DNA from: Chryseobacterium viscerum
GTDB taxonomy: Bacteria; Bacteroidota; Bacteroidia; Flavobacteriales; Weeksellaceae
Assembly: GCF_025949665.1 (NCBI RefSeq)
Contig: NZ_JAPDFT010000001.1
Span: 310,001-374,000, forward strand
Direction of reading: 5' to 3'
DNA: 64,000 nt
How positions within the stretch are numbered: the stretch's first letter is position 1; every line of letters begins with the position of its first letter. This document shows positions 35,668-43,788 of this stretch, in pieces. Under the pieces are notes generated by a model, which saw only the letters and a list, made by a program, of their open reading frames with translations, was not told where the DNA came from and searched no databases. Position numbers and translations under genes: made by a program.

Positions 35668-36114
35668 ATGATACGTATTACAAAAATTTTTACATTTGAA
35701 ACAGCTCACGTGCTTTACAATTACGATGGGAAGTGTAAAAATATGCATGGACATTCCTATAAGCTGTTCGTAACAGTGAAAGGAAAACCGATCAATGATA
35801 TTGAAAATCCTAAAAATGGAATGGTGGTAGATTTCGGAGATATCAAAAGTATCGTAAATGCCGAAATTGTAGATGTATGGGACCATGCGGTTCTTGTCAA
35901 TGCTCTGTCTCCACACAAAGAGCTGGGGGATGACCTGGAACAGAAAGGTCATAAAGTAATCTATTGCAGCTTTCAGCCCACCTGTGAAAACATGTTGTAT
36001 GCTATTGCTGCTAAAATCAAATCAAAACTTCCTGAAGGAATTTCTTTAGCCTATCTTAAACTTCATGAGACAGAAAACTCTTATGGAGAATGGTTTGCAG
36101 AAGATAATCAATAA
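35668..36114 (+). CDS. queD: 6-carboxytetrahydropterin synthase
   Basis: QueD converts dihydroneopterin triphosphate to 6-carboxytetrahydropterin in queuosine and 7-deazapurine synthesis. The 148-residue protein shows the zinc-binding His residues in FETAHVLYNYDGKCKNMHGHSY, the catalytic Cys in DGKC, VDFGDIK, the Asp-His of WDHAVL and the Glu of LHETENSYGEW. It is cytosolic. LpxH follows after 20 bp on the same strand, so they may be cotranscribed although their pathways differ. Confidence 0.93.
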   Translation: MIRITKIFTFETAHVLYNYDGKCKNMHGHSYKLFVTVKGKPINDIENPKNGMVVDFGDIKSIVNAEIVDVWDHAVLVNALSPHKELGDDLEQKGHKVIYCSFQPTCENMLYAIAAKIKSKLPEGISLAYLKLHETENSYGEWFAEDNQ

Positions 36115-36134
36115 TTTACCCCAAAACTCAGAAG

Positions 36135-36905
36135 GTGTTAAAAACGATAATTAATTTAGAACCTGGAAAAAAAGTATACTTCGCTTCAGATCAGCATTTT
36201 GGAGCACCCACTCCAAGTGAGAGCAAAGTGCGTGAAGAAAAATTTATACGCTGGATGGATGAGATCAAAGAAGATGCTCAGGTTTTGTTTTTAATGGGTG
36301 ATCTTTTTGACTTCTGGCATGAATGGAAGCATGTTATTCCCAAAGGATACGTCCGGGTACTTGGGAAAATTGCAGAACTTAAAGACAGAGGAATTCATAT
36401 CTATTTCTTTGTCGGAAACCATGATCTGTGGATGAAAGATTATCTGGAAGAGGAAATTGGCTGTACAGTATTTTATCAGAAGCAATATTTTGAAATGGGA
36501 GGAAAGGAGTTTTTGCTGGCCCATGGAGACGGGCTGGGACCTGGTGACAAAGGATATAAAAGAATGAAAAAATTATTCACAAATCCGGTGGCACAATGGT
36601 TCTTCAAATGGCTTCATCCCGATATTGCAATGAAAATTGCATTATACCTTTCTCAGAAAAATAAAATGATCTCAGGAGAAGAAGACAAAGCATTCCTGGG
36701 AGAAGATAAAGAGTTCCTGATCATTTACTCTAAAGAAAAGCTGAAGTCTGAGAAGATAGACTATTTCATCTATGGACACAGACACCTGCCAATGGTACTT
36801 GATCTGGAACAGAATTCAAAATATGTCAACCTCGGAGACTGGATTTCCTATTTTACTTACGGGGTTTTTGAGAAAGATTTTGAACTGAAGACTTTTGAAA
36901 AATAG
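36135..36905 (+). CDS. lpxH: UDP-2,3-diacylglucosamine hydrolase
   Basis: LpxH removes UMP from UDP-2,3-diacylglucosamine to give lipid X, an inner-membrane-associated step of lipid A synthesis. The 256-residue protein has the calcineurin-like metal motifs in order: ASDQHFG, GDLFDFWHEW, GNHD, LAHGDGLGPGD and YGHRHLP. The Asp-x-Gln-His variant in the first motif (DQH rather than DLH) is seen in Bacteroidota. The start codon is GTG at 36135, 20 bp after queD; the next in-frame ATG would remove the first metal motif. Confidence 0.93.
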   Translation: MLKTIINLEPGKKVYFASDQHFGAPTPSESKVREEKFIRWMDEIKEDAQVLFLMGDLFDFWHEWKHVIPKGYVRVLGKIAELKDRGIHIYFFVGNHDLWMKDYLEEEIGCTVFYQKQYFEMGGKEFLLAHGDGLGPGDKGYKRMKKLFTNPVAQWFFKWLHPDIAMKIALYLSQKNKMISGEEDKAFLGEDKEFLIIYSKEKLKSEKIDYFIYGHRHLPMVLDLEQNSKYVNLGDWISYFTYGVFEKDFELKTFEK

Positions 36906-36912
36906 AGCAAAA

Positions 36913-36942
36913 AAAATTACCCCTAAAAAGAGGTAACTTTCG
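36913..36942 (+). terminator. possible terminator after lpxH
   Basis: TTACCCCT and AGAGGTAA pair with one mismatch around an A-rich loop just after the stop. The T run is short. Confidence 0.35.
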
Positions 36943-37099
36943 AACGGGCCGAAACCCATTCTTGTTTTTAATCCATATTCCATTCAGGTATGAGCAAGAA
37001 GCTTACCAAAATAGAATTTGCAGATTAAAAAATTATTAAATATCAATATTTTATCTTTATAATTGCTTTATACTGAAGTGATAAGGTGCTTAAAAAGTT

Positions 37100-38092
37100 A
37101 TGGAATTAAAAAATATATTCAATATACAGACTGAACAGGATTTCCTGAATGCATCATTGAAAACATTCCGTTATCAATATGAAAATGTTGAAATATACAG
37201 GAAATTCATCGACTTTCTGAATATTAATCCTGATGAGGTAGATAGCTTGGTGAAAATTCCGTTTTTACCTATCGAAATGTTCAAAAACCATCAGATTCTG
37301 GATAAAAATATAAAAACAGATCTGTTTTTTCAGAGTTCAGGAACAACGCAGATGAATCTGTCAAAGCATTTCATTGCAGATCCGGAACTTTACGAAGAAA
37401 GTATTTATAAAAGTTTTGAACAGTTTATCGGGAAACCGGAAGATTTTATTTTTCTGGGCTTACTTCCAAGTTATCTGGAAAAACAGAATTCGTCATTGAT
37501 CTATATGGTAGATTATCTGATGAAGAAATCTGCCAAACCGGAAAACGGATATTTCCTTTATAACCATTCAGATCTTTTTGAGCTGTTGAACACACTTCAG
37601 GATAAGAAAGTCATTCTCTTCGGAGTTTCCTTTGCTCTTCTTGATTTCCTGGATTACTGTCATTCTGAAAGGAGCGGAGAATCTCTGAATTTTCTTGACA
37701 ACTTAGTAGTGATTGAGACCGGAGGAATGAAAGGCAGAAAAGAAGAAATGACCAAAGATGAATTGCTGAAAATCTTACAGGACGGCTTTAAGACAGATAA
37801 AATCTACTCAGAATACTCCATGACGGAACTGCTTTCACAGGCATATTCTCTTGGAAATAATGAATATAAATGCCCGAATTGGATGAGAATCATGGTTCGG
37901 AATGCTGAAGATCCTCTGGCCTATGAAAAAGAAGGAAGAACCGGGGCTATTAATATCATCGATCTTGCCAATACTCATTCCTGCTCCTTTATTGCGACGC
38001 AGGATTTAGGTAAAATTACAGGGGATAAGTTTCAGGTATTGGGAAGAATAGATCATTCCGATATCAGAGGATGCAGCCTGCTGGTAAGCTAA
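37100..38092 (+). CDS. LuxE/PaaK-family acyl-protein synthetase-like protein
   Basis: The 330-residue cytosolic protein resembles LuxE, which activates fatty acids as acyl-adenylates. Visible motifs are the phosphate loop FFQSSGTTQMNLSKH, VIETGGMKGR and YSMTELLSQAY, as in adenylate-forming enzymes. Bacteroidota homologues are usually found beside cell-envelope or surface-polymer genes. Residues 187-197 (CHSERSGESLN) are encoded by a half-copy of the dispersed palindrome GTCATTCTGA family (37659-37689); this 31-bp insert appears to have been kept in frame between DFLDY and NFLDNLVV. Function may therefore be intact. Confidence 0.82.
   Translation: MELKNIFNIQTEQDFLNASLKTFRYQYENVEIYRKFIDFLNINPDEVDSLVKIPFLPIEMFKNHQILDKNIKTDLFFQSSGTTQMNLSKHFIADPELYEESIYKSFEQFIGKPEDFIFLGLLPSYLEKQNSSLIYMVDYLMKKSAKPENGYFLYNHSDLFELLNTLQDKKVILFGVSFALLDFLDYCHSERSGESLNFLDNLVVIETGGMKGRKEEMTKDELLKILQDGFKTDKIYSEYSMTELLSQAYSLGNNEYKCPNWMRIMVRNAEDPLAYEKEGRTGAINIIDLANTHSCSFIATQDLGKITGDKFQVLGRIDHSDIRGCSLLVS
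37659..37689 (+). repeat. half-copy of GTCATTCTGA palindromic element inside a gene
   Basis: TGTCATTCTGAAAGGAGC followed by GGAGAATCTCTGAA matches one arm of the 6426-6506 element. The copy lies in frame in the LuxE-like gene. The other arm is absent. Confidence 0.7.
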
Positions 38093-38107
38093 AAGACTGA
38101 ATGTAAA

Positions 38108-38135
38108 AAGTAATAGTCAATAGGCAATAGTCAAT
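38108..38135. repeat. heptad repeat (word AGTCAAT)
   Basis: Four units (AAGTAAT, AGTCAAT, AGGCAAT, AGTCAAT) at exact 7-bp steps in the spacer after the LuxE-like gene. The AGTCAAT word recurs near 26442-26458, and ATTGACT, its inverted form, lies near 38270. Confidence 0.8.
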
Positions 38136-38301
38136 TTGCTACGCTTGTCAATTTTTTCTAATCGTAATAAATAAAGAAAAGATAACCCGCAACTTTTGCT
38201 GAGTGAAACGCCTTTGCAAACATTTAACAGCAGTAAATAAATATTTTGTGAACATTGCGTTTATAATATTGACTATTAGGAGAGCGCATTATCATTAATA
38301 C

Positions 38302-38322
38302 TTTTTACATTGTACATTTTAC
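38302..38322. repeat. heptad repeat (word ATTGTAC)
   Basis: TTTTTAC, ATTGTAC and ATTTTAC at exact 7-bp steps, 11 bp before the MmcB-like gene. The first two units are repeated exactly at 49078-49091. Confidence 0.7.
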
Positions 38323-38333
38323 AGTTATAACCA

Positions 38334-38879
38334 ATGCTCAAAATTGAAGAACTTATCCACGCCTACATCCATTCCCACTGCGATTTTGAAAAAGAAATTG
38401 TACTGACCAATTATTTCCAGGCTGATTGGGAAGCAGATATTTTGATCATAGATTCAGAAGGGGAAAGTCATGAAATAGAGATTAAGTTTTCGAAAAGTGA
38501 TTTTAAAAATGATTTCAAAAAATCATATCTCAATAAAGATACCGGAGAAAAATTTCTGAAACATGATAAAATTTCCTGTGGTGATTATATATGTAATTCT
38601 TTTAGCTTTTTGCTTCCGATGGGAATGATAGATGCTGCTCTTATCCCCGAACACTGCGGAATCATTGAGTTTTACCATAATGCAGATACCTGGGAAACCG
38701 AATTTTATCTGATCCGTCCACCCAGAAAACTTCACGAAGATTCCTACTGGAAACTGAATGATAAAGATCTTTTCATCAGAAAAATGGCTTTGAATCTTCT
38801 CCAGCGCAAAATGGAAATTAAAGGAAAACATGAAGAACTTATTTTCAAGAACCCTTTTGATATCAAAAAACTGAAATAA
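38334..38879 (+). CDS. MmcB/PD-(D/E)XK nuclease-like protein
   Basis: The 181-residue cytosolic protein has the core of a PD-(D/E)XK nuclease fold: a helix with FEKEIVL, the strand EADILIID carrying the metal-binding Asp, and HEIEIKFSKSDF carrying the Glu-x-Lys pair. The second half has MIDAALIPEHCGIIEF, as in MmcB-like DNA-repair associated proteins. It is presumably a DNA-acting protein, but no partner genes are adjacent, so the role is inferred from fold only. Confidence 0.65.
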   Translation: MLKIEELIHAYIHSHCDFEKEIVLTNYFQADWEADILIIDSEGESHEIEIKFSKSDFKNDFKKSYLNKDTGEKFLKHDKISCGDYICNSFSFLLPMGMIDAALIPEHCGIIEFYHNADTWETEFYLIRPPRKLHEDSYWKLNDKDLFIRKMALNLLQRKMEIKGKHEELIFKNPFDIKKLK

Positions 38880-39117
38880 TGCTAAAAGATTTCTGTAAGC
38901 TTATCAGTATGATTTAAACGCAAAGTTTAGTTTACTCTTTTTAATATTTTATGGAAGCAAAGAAGAAATCAATGAAATTGATTCTGATTAAGTTGAGGCT
39001 ATCATATCGCTCAATCAACGACGCAGTCGTTATCACTTTGCTCCCTTTAAATAAAAACATTTTCATATAAAAACTTTGCATTTTAAAAATTTAGAATTAT
39101 TTATTAAAAACAGAAAA
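38880..39117. other. convergent spacer before aqpZ terminator
   Basis: About 240 bp with no supported gene. A GC-richer patch near 39010 (CAACGACGCAGTCGTT) is a short palindrome of unknown role. Confidence 0.4.
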
Positions 39118-39148
39118 TAAAAAAATCCTGCCGCCTGACAGGATTTTA
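39118..39148 (-). terminator. aqpZ intrinsic terminator
   Basis: AAAATCCTG/CAGGATTTT arms. The A tract on the left is the T tract of the minus strand. Confidence 0.8.
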
Positions 39149-39170
39149 TCATTGAATATTATTTTAAAAA

Positions 39171-39890
39171 TTAATCTGCAACTTCTGCAGTGTCTCTCTG
39201 AAGCAGGAATTTGTAGATCAATCCTCCTACAACTCCTCCTAAAATAGGAGCTACCCAGAACAGCCAAAGCTGTGACATGGCAATTCCTCCCATGAAGACA
39301 GCCTGTGAAAGTGATCTTGCAGGGTTTACAGAAGTATTGGTAATAGGAATAGAAATCAGGTGAATCAAAGTAAGAGCAAGACCGATAGCAAGACCGGCAA
39401 ATTTACCGTTGGCCCATTTATCTGTAGCTCCCATGATCACAATAAGGAAAAAGGCAGTTAATAAAAACTCAGCCAGGAATGCGGCTCCCATGCTGAAAGC
39501 TTTTCCGTTGTAAACGGCTTCTCCGTAAAAGTTCGTGGCAAAATCTCCGGGTTTTGAGAATTCTACCGCTCCTGCACCGTTTAGGATTGTATACAGACAT
39601 CCTGCTGCTACAATAGCTCCCAGACACTGGGCTACGATGTAAGGAATAAGGTCTTTGGCAGGAAATCTTCCCCCTGCTAAAAGTCCAAAAGAAACTGCCG
39701 GATTAAAGTGCCCTCCTGAGATATGGCCTACAGCGTAAGCCATCGTAAGAACAGTAAGACCAAATGCCAAAGCAACTCCTAAAAGTCCAATGCCAATGTC
39801 GGGAACACCAGCTGCGAAAACAGCGCTTCCACACCCTCCGAAAACAAGCCAAAATGTGCCGAAAAATTCAGCGAAAAGTTTTTTTATCAT
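39171..39890 (-). CDS. aqpZ: aquaporin Z
   Basis: AqpZ is a water channel of the inner membrane. The 239-residue protein has six hydrophobic helices and both NPA half-helix motifs, [11 protein letters not shown] and [12 protein letters not shown]. The second constriction residues are those of water-specific aquaporins rather than glycerol facilitators, judging by the short loop before NPARS. The end (QRDTAEVAD) is a normal cytosolic tail. It is monocistronic, with its own terminator. Confidence 0.96.
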   Translation of the reverse strand: MIKKLFAEFFGTFWLVFGGCGSAVFAAGVPDIGIGLLGVALAFGLTVLTMAYAVGHISGGHFNPAVSFGLLAGGRFPAKDLIPYIVAQCLGAIVAAGCLYTILNGAGAVEFSKPGDFATNFYGEAVYNGKAFSMGAAFLAEFLLTAFFLIVIMGATDKWANGKFAGLAIGLALTLIHLISIPITNTSVNPARSLSQAVFMGGIAMSQLWLFWVAPILGGVVGGLIYKFLLQRDTAEVAD

Positions 39891-40105
39891 GTTGTTTATT
39901 ATTTATGTATCTCAAATGTAAAATTTAAATCTTAAAGTAAAAAGTTAAAACTGAAAAAAAAACTCAAAAAAGTGTGAACAAAAATTATAAAATCGATAAT
40001 TTGGTGTAAAGTTTGTTTGGGATTTATTTATAGAGTATTATAGTCGGTTTTGAAAGATATAACATAAATGTTTTATCTTTCATTTGTAATTTAAAAGGAT
40101 GGTGA

Positions 40106-40726
40106 ATGAGAAAGTTTCTTTGTGTGGTCTTTGTACCCTTTATTTATAGTTTACATTATTCGCAGGCAGCAAAAAAGGCTTTTCCCTGCTATGATCTTAC
40201 TACTGTATTGAAGGTTGAACCTACACCGCTTTACAAACCCCATCTTGATGCCTCAAAGAGTTTTGGAATACAGCTGCTGAAAGATTCTAAAATACTGCAA
40301 AAGTATATCAACAAAGGTAAATTCCACAAAATAAAAAAATCAGGTAAAGGATATCAGGTCCAGAGACTTGATTACAGCAGGGCTTATATGGTATCGAAGG
40401 CCAAAACTACCCTTGAGAAAATAGGTTCAAAGTTCAGTAAAGATACAAAAGGAGGCACTTTCACCGTTTCATCCATTACCAGAACACTTGAAGACCAGTG
40501 CAGGTTGAGAAGAGTGAATTCCAATGCCTCACTAGGGATTAGTTCTCACAATTATGGTAACTCTTTTGACATTTCTTATGTAAGATTCAACAACGTTCTG
40601 AAGTACAATCCGAAAATGGAAATAGCACTTGAGAAAGTTTTAAAGCACTATCAGAATGCCGGTAGAATATATTACATTAAAGAAAGACAACAGAGCTGTT
40701 ATCATATTACTGTGAAAAATTATTAA
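40106..40726 (+). CDS. DUF5715/M15-like peptidase-fold protein, secreted
   Basis: The 206-residue protein has a signal peptide (about 1-20, ending LHYSQ) and a C-terminal domain with the metal-ligand pattern of VanY/M15-like peptidases: SSHNYGNSFDISYV (His and Asp) and CYHITV (second His), preceded by SITRTLEDQCRLRRVN. This matches DUF5715, whose members are probably peptidoglycan-acting. The domain would act in the periplasm. Two Cys lie in the mature protein near the catalytic region, and a disulfide is possible. Confidence 0.7.
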   Translation: MRKFLCVVFVPFIYSLHYSQAAKKAFPCYDLTTVLKVEPTPLYKPHLDASKSFGIQLLKDSKILQKYINKGKFHKIKKSGKGYQVQRLDYSRAYMVSKAKTTLEKIGSKFSKDTKGGTFTVSSITRTLEDQCRLRRVNSNASLGISSHNYGNSFDISYVRFNNVLKYNPKMEIALEKVLKHYQNAGRIYYIKERQQSCYHITVKNY

Positions 40727-40789
40727 TTAAAATCTTACTTGCATAGCATGTTTAGTTTATATATTTTTATAGGACTAAAAACTATGCTT

Positions 40790-41569
40790 ATGTCAACATT
40801 AAACATTGTAGACTATATGCTCCCTGTAGAAGAATGCAGAGCAGCATCAAACGAATGGAAAGCGTATTTCTCTGACTTTTCCAAAATTCAAAAGCTGATT
40901 CCTACCAACTATGTTTTTAATATTTCCAGTGAGCACCTTGAGTGGATGAAGGGCTTTAAGGACTATAAAGACTTTTGTGCAGCAGTAGGAGTTTATAGAG
41001 ATCGTATGATCCTTATTTTTTATCCAATGAATAATGAAGGGGTAAAAATAGACGTTAAAGAATATCCGTACAGTTTCCTTACAGAGCTTGATAAAGACTT
41101 GAGACTACAGGAAGTTCAGGAATATACTGTTATTAGAAACGCCGTTCTTTCTAAAAATCTTGAGAGTACAGAGAAGAATGCTAATATGGGATTCCCGGTT
41201 TCCAACGCACCTATTCTTGAGCAGGATATAGCTGTATCAGCTATTGAACGTTGGAGAAACGAAGGAATGGAGTGGTTTTATAAAGAATGCAGAGAAAATG
41301 AAGGCATTGGAATTTTCAGAAAATTCTATGTTCCTACCGCAGACCTTTGCCTTGAAGATGATGGTTTGTTGGGTATTACCTGTTCTTTTGGCCTTAGATA
41401 CAATGATATCTATGGAAAAATTCTGGTAACTCTTATTTTTATTTCTTCCAGAGCAAATCTTAGAAATTCGGAACTGGGAGCAGAGACTGTTTCCAATACT
41501 TATGACTGGGCAAAACCATGTCCTCCTATCTGCCGTATTCCGGATGTAGATGTAGGAAGTGGATTTTAA
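40790..41569 (+). CDS. conserved hypothetical protein
   Basis: The protein of about 259 residues is not recognised. It is cytosolic, acidic and rich in aromatic residues, with segments such as EWKAYFSDFSKIQKLIPTNY and GVYRDRMILIFYPMNNEG, and a Cys/Pro-rich tail (KPCPPICRIPDVDVG). An open frame runs back to 40739, but the Met at 40790 follows a stretch of hydrophobic, unlikely N-terminal codons and is chosen. The next gene starts 17 bp after its stop, so it is transcribed with the two-component genes that follow. Confidence 0.6.
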   Translation: MSTLNIVDYMLPVEECRAASNEWKAYFSDFSKIQKLIPTNYVFNISSEHLEWMKGFKDYKDFCAAVGVYRDRMILIFYPMNNEGVKIDVKEYPYSFLTELDKDLRLQEVQEYTVIRNAVLSKNLESTEKNANMGFPVSNAPILEQDIAVSAIERWRNEGMEWFYKECRENEGIGIFRKFYVPTADLCLEDDGLLGITCSFGLRYNDIYGKILVTLIFISSRANLRNSELGAETVSNTYDWAKPCPPICRIPDVDVGSGF

Positions 41570-41586
41570 AAACGATAAACTGAGGA

Positions 41587-42210
41587 ATGGCTGGACTTTA
41601 TAAGGCAATTTTATTCCTGAATTATGCACTGCTTCTATCTGTTATACTGCTGGGAGCAGTAAAATACCGCATATTAAACCAAAAAGAAAAGCAGTATTTT
41701 CATTGTATTGCTTTTCTTTTTTTTATTGAACTGCTGAATCTGGCGCTGCCCTATATCTTCAGACTTAATGATACATCATTTCTTTATCCTTTTTACATTG
41801 CAGGAGAATTTTTTTTGCTGACAGGTTTATTTATCAGAAAACTGGATTGGCCGAAATATACTCTGGGTCTTACAGGCTTGCTTGCTGGAAGTTTTATGAT
41901 TTCAAAATATGGGATTGATTATCCGTCCAATGCAGATATTGCAAAAGTAGTTTCCAATATTGTTATTATCTGCCTTTCCGGGGCTACCCTGATCCGTGAG
42001 ATTAAAAATACCTCTGCACAGAACCGTTTTATTCTGGTAGATGCCAGTATCTTTTTCTATTATTCAGTTTCGGTATTTATTTTTATCATTCAGCACCAGA
42101 TTGCAGATCTGTCGGAAAACGATTATTATATTATTCTCAGTGCCAATAATATTCTTTCGAGTATTTTGTACTGTTCATTTTTATACACATTTATCAGATT
42201 AAAGAAGTAA
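41587..42210 (+). CDS. polytopic membrane protein, putative sensor component
   Basis: The 207-residue protein has about six hydrophobic helices (for example YKAILFLNYALLLSVILLGAV and LDWPKYTLGLTGLLAGSFM), short loops and no signal peptide. I do not recognise the family. It directly precedes the histidine kinase and response regulator on the same strand, and the kinase frame overlaps its end, so it is probably the sensing partner of that kinase. The layout is a common Chryseobacterium one. Confidence 0.65.
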   Translation: MAGLYKAILFLNYALLLSVILLGAVKYRILNQKEKQYFHCIAFLFFIELLNLALPYIFRLNDTSFLYPFYIAGEFFLLTGLFIRKLDWPKYTLGLTGLLAGSFMISKYGIDYPSNADIAKVVSNIVIICLSGATLIREIKNTSAQNRFILVDASIFFYYSVSVFIFIIQHQIADLSENDYYIILSANNILSSILYCSFLYTFIRLKK

Positions 42211-42320
42211 CTTTAAATATCAATCTGCTGATCCTTATAATTGTTACCATAACAGTTATAGTATCCTTTATTCTGCTTGCCTACAGAGCTTTTATAACCA
42301 GAATTATTAAAGAGAAAAAC

Positions 42321-42992
42321 GTGCAGCATGAGGCTGAAGTTCTTCATCAGAAAAAATTAGTACTGGAAAACATCAAAGCCCAGGAAGAAGAAAGAAAGAG
42401 AATTGCAGTAATGATTCATGATGACATTGGAAACCGGCTCAATATTCTTTCTTTATGGTTGAATAACCTTGATACCCAGGGTGATGAGTTGATAAAAAAA
42501 AATATCTATGGCCAGATGTCTTCTCTGATTGATGCAGCCAGAAGTATTTCCCATTCATTGTACCCTGTAAATCTGGAATCGGTAGGGCTGGTTTTATACG
42601 TTGAGGAATTAATAGCCAACCTTTCCCATAAAATTAATATATCCCTGCAAGTGATGCCGGGATATGAGAAGAAAGATCTTTTCGCAGAAGTGCAGCTGTA
42701 CAGGATTATTCAGGAATTTACTACCAATGTAATCAAGCATTCTGAAGCAGAAGACCTTTGGATCTATATTAAAGATTATCCTGAAAATACGGCTGTTATT
42801 ATTTCTGATAACGGACAGGGTTTTGAATATGAAGAAGTGAAAAAAGGAATGGGAATAAAAAATATAGAATCCCGTATCAAATCAATGAACGCAACACACA
42901 AATGGAAAAAAACTTTTTCGAATAAAGGAAGTCGTTTAATTATAAAAATTCCAAAATATCATGAGTTCCCAAATCAAACTAGCACTGATTGA
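42321..42992 (+). CDS. sensor histidine kinase, HisKA_3 type (start uncertain, longer upstream)
   Basis: The kinase shows a coiled coil, the HisKA_3 box RKRIAVMIHDDIGNRL with the phospho-acceptor His, and an HATPase domain with VIISDNGQGFEYEEV and KGMGIKNIESRI. From GTG 42321 it has 223 residues. The same frame is open upstream and encodes a clear transmembrane helix (INLLILIIVTITVIVSFILL), so the true protein probably starts earlier, possibly at a rare ATT at 42198 overlapping the end of the membrane protein gene; no ATG, GTG or TTG is available there. The response regulator gene overlaps its 3' end by 32 bp. Confidence 0.85.
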   Translation: MQHEAEVLHQKKLVLENIKAQEEERKRIAVMIHDDIGNRLNILSLWLNNLDTQGDELIKKNIYGQMSSLIDAARSISHSLYPVNLESVGLVLYVEELIANLSHKINISLQVMPGYEKKDLFAEVQLYRIIQEFTTNVIKHSEAEDLWIYIKDYPENTAVIISDNGQGFEYEEVKKGMGIKNIESRIKSMNATHKWKKTFSNKGSRLIIKIPKYHEFPNQTSTD

Positions 42993-43638
42993 TGATGAAC
43001 AGCTGATCCTCGAAGGGGTAAAAATGTTGCTGTCCAATGAAAAAAATATATCGGTATGCCTTACCGCGGATAATGGCCCCGATTTTATAGAAGACCTCGG
43101 AAAACTTTCAGAAAATGAATTTCCTGATATTGCCCTTGTAGATGTTCAGATGAAACCTATGAACGGTTTTGAACTGGTAGAAATTCTGAAGGAAAAATAT
43201 CCCGATCTTAAAATTATTATCCTTTCATCCCATTATAAAACTTCTATTTTAGGATATATGGTCAAGCTCGGAGTATCGGCTTTTCTTCCCAAAAATTCAA
43301 ATAAAAAAACATTTATTGATGCCATTACGATGGTTGATAAAAATGGAGTTTTCTTTACTGCGGAAGACCATCAGATGCTGTTTACCTATATGAATGGTTC
43401 TGCCAAGAAAAATTCTCTTTTTGAAACAGAAGATGAACTGTCTGAAAGAGAAAAAGACGTGGTAAAACTGATCTGCCAGGAGTTTACCAATAACGAAATA
43501 GGAGAAAAACTCTTTATCAGTCCCAGAACCGTAGAAAGCCACAGGCAGCGTATTCTGGAGAAGATAGGAGCCAAAAATACTGTGGGAATAGTGATTTATG
43601 CTATTATTAACAATATTTATTCCCTTGAAAAAATGTAA
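42961..43638 (+). CDS. NarL/LuxR-family response regulator
   Basis: The 225-residue protein has a receiver domain (acidic pair DD 11-12, phospho-acceptor Asp61 in LVDVQM, and a Lys in LPKNSNKK) and a LuxR-type helix-turn-helix (LSEREKDVVKLICQEFTNNEIGEKLFISPRTVESHRQRI). It overlaps the histidine kinase gene by 32 bp, indicating translational coupling. It is cytosolic. Targets are unknown. Confidence 0.94.
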   Translation: MSSQIKLALIDDEQLILEGVKMLLSNEKNISVCLTADNGPDFIEDLGKLSENEFPDIALVDVQMKPMNGFELVEILKEKYPDLKIIILSSHYKTSILGYMVKLGVSAFLPKNSNKKTFIDAITMVDKNGVFFTAEDHQMLFTYMNGSAKKNSLFETEDELSEREKDVVKLICQEFTNNEIGEKLFISPRTVESHRQRILEKIGAKNTVGIVIYAIINNIYSLEKM

Positions 43639-43640
43639 TC

Positions 43641-43668
43641 TGATTCCGTAGAAATACGGATTTTTTTA
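43641..43668 (+). terminator. terminator of the NarL two-component operon
   Basis: TCCGTA/TACGGA hairpin just after the stop, followed by seven T residues. Confidence 0.65.
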
Positions 43669-43788
43669 TTTGGTACTTTTCACTCTACCTAACCTTGTTT
43701 TTCTTCTGTTATTTTGGAATGTCTCTTTTAGGGAATTTATTTGAAAAAACACAAACAAGATCTGTAATAAAAAAATTAAAGTAAAAAC

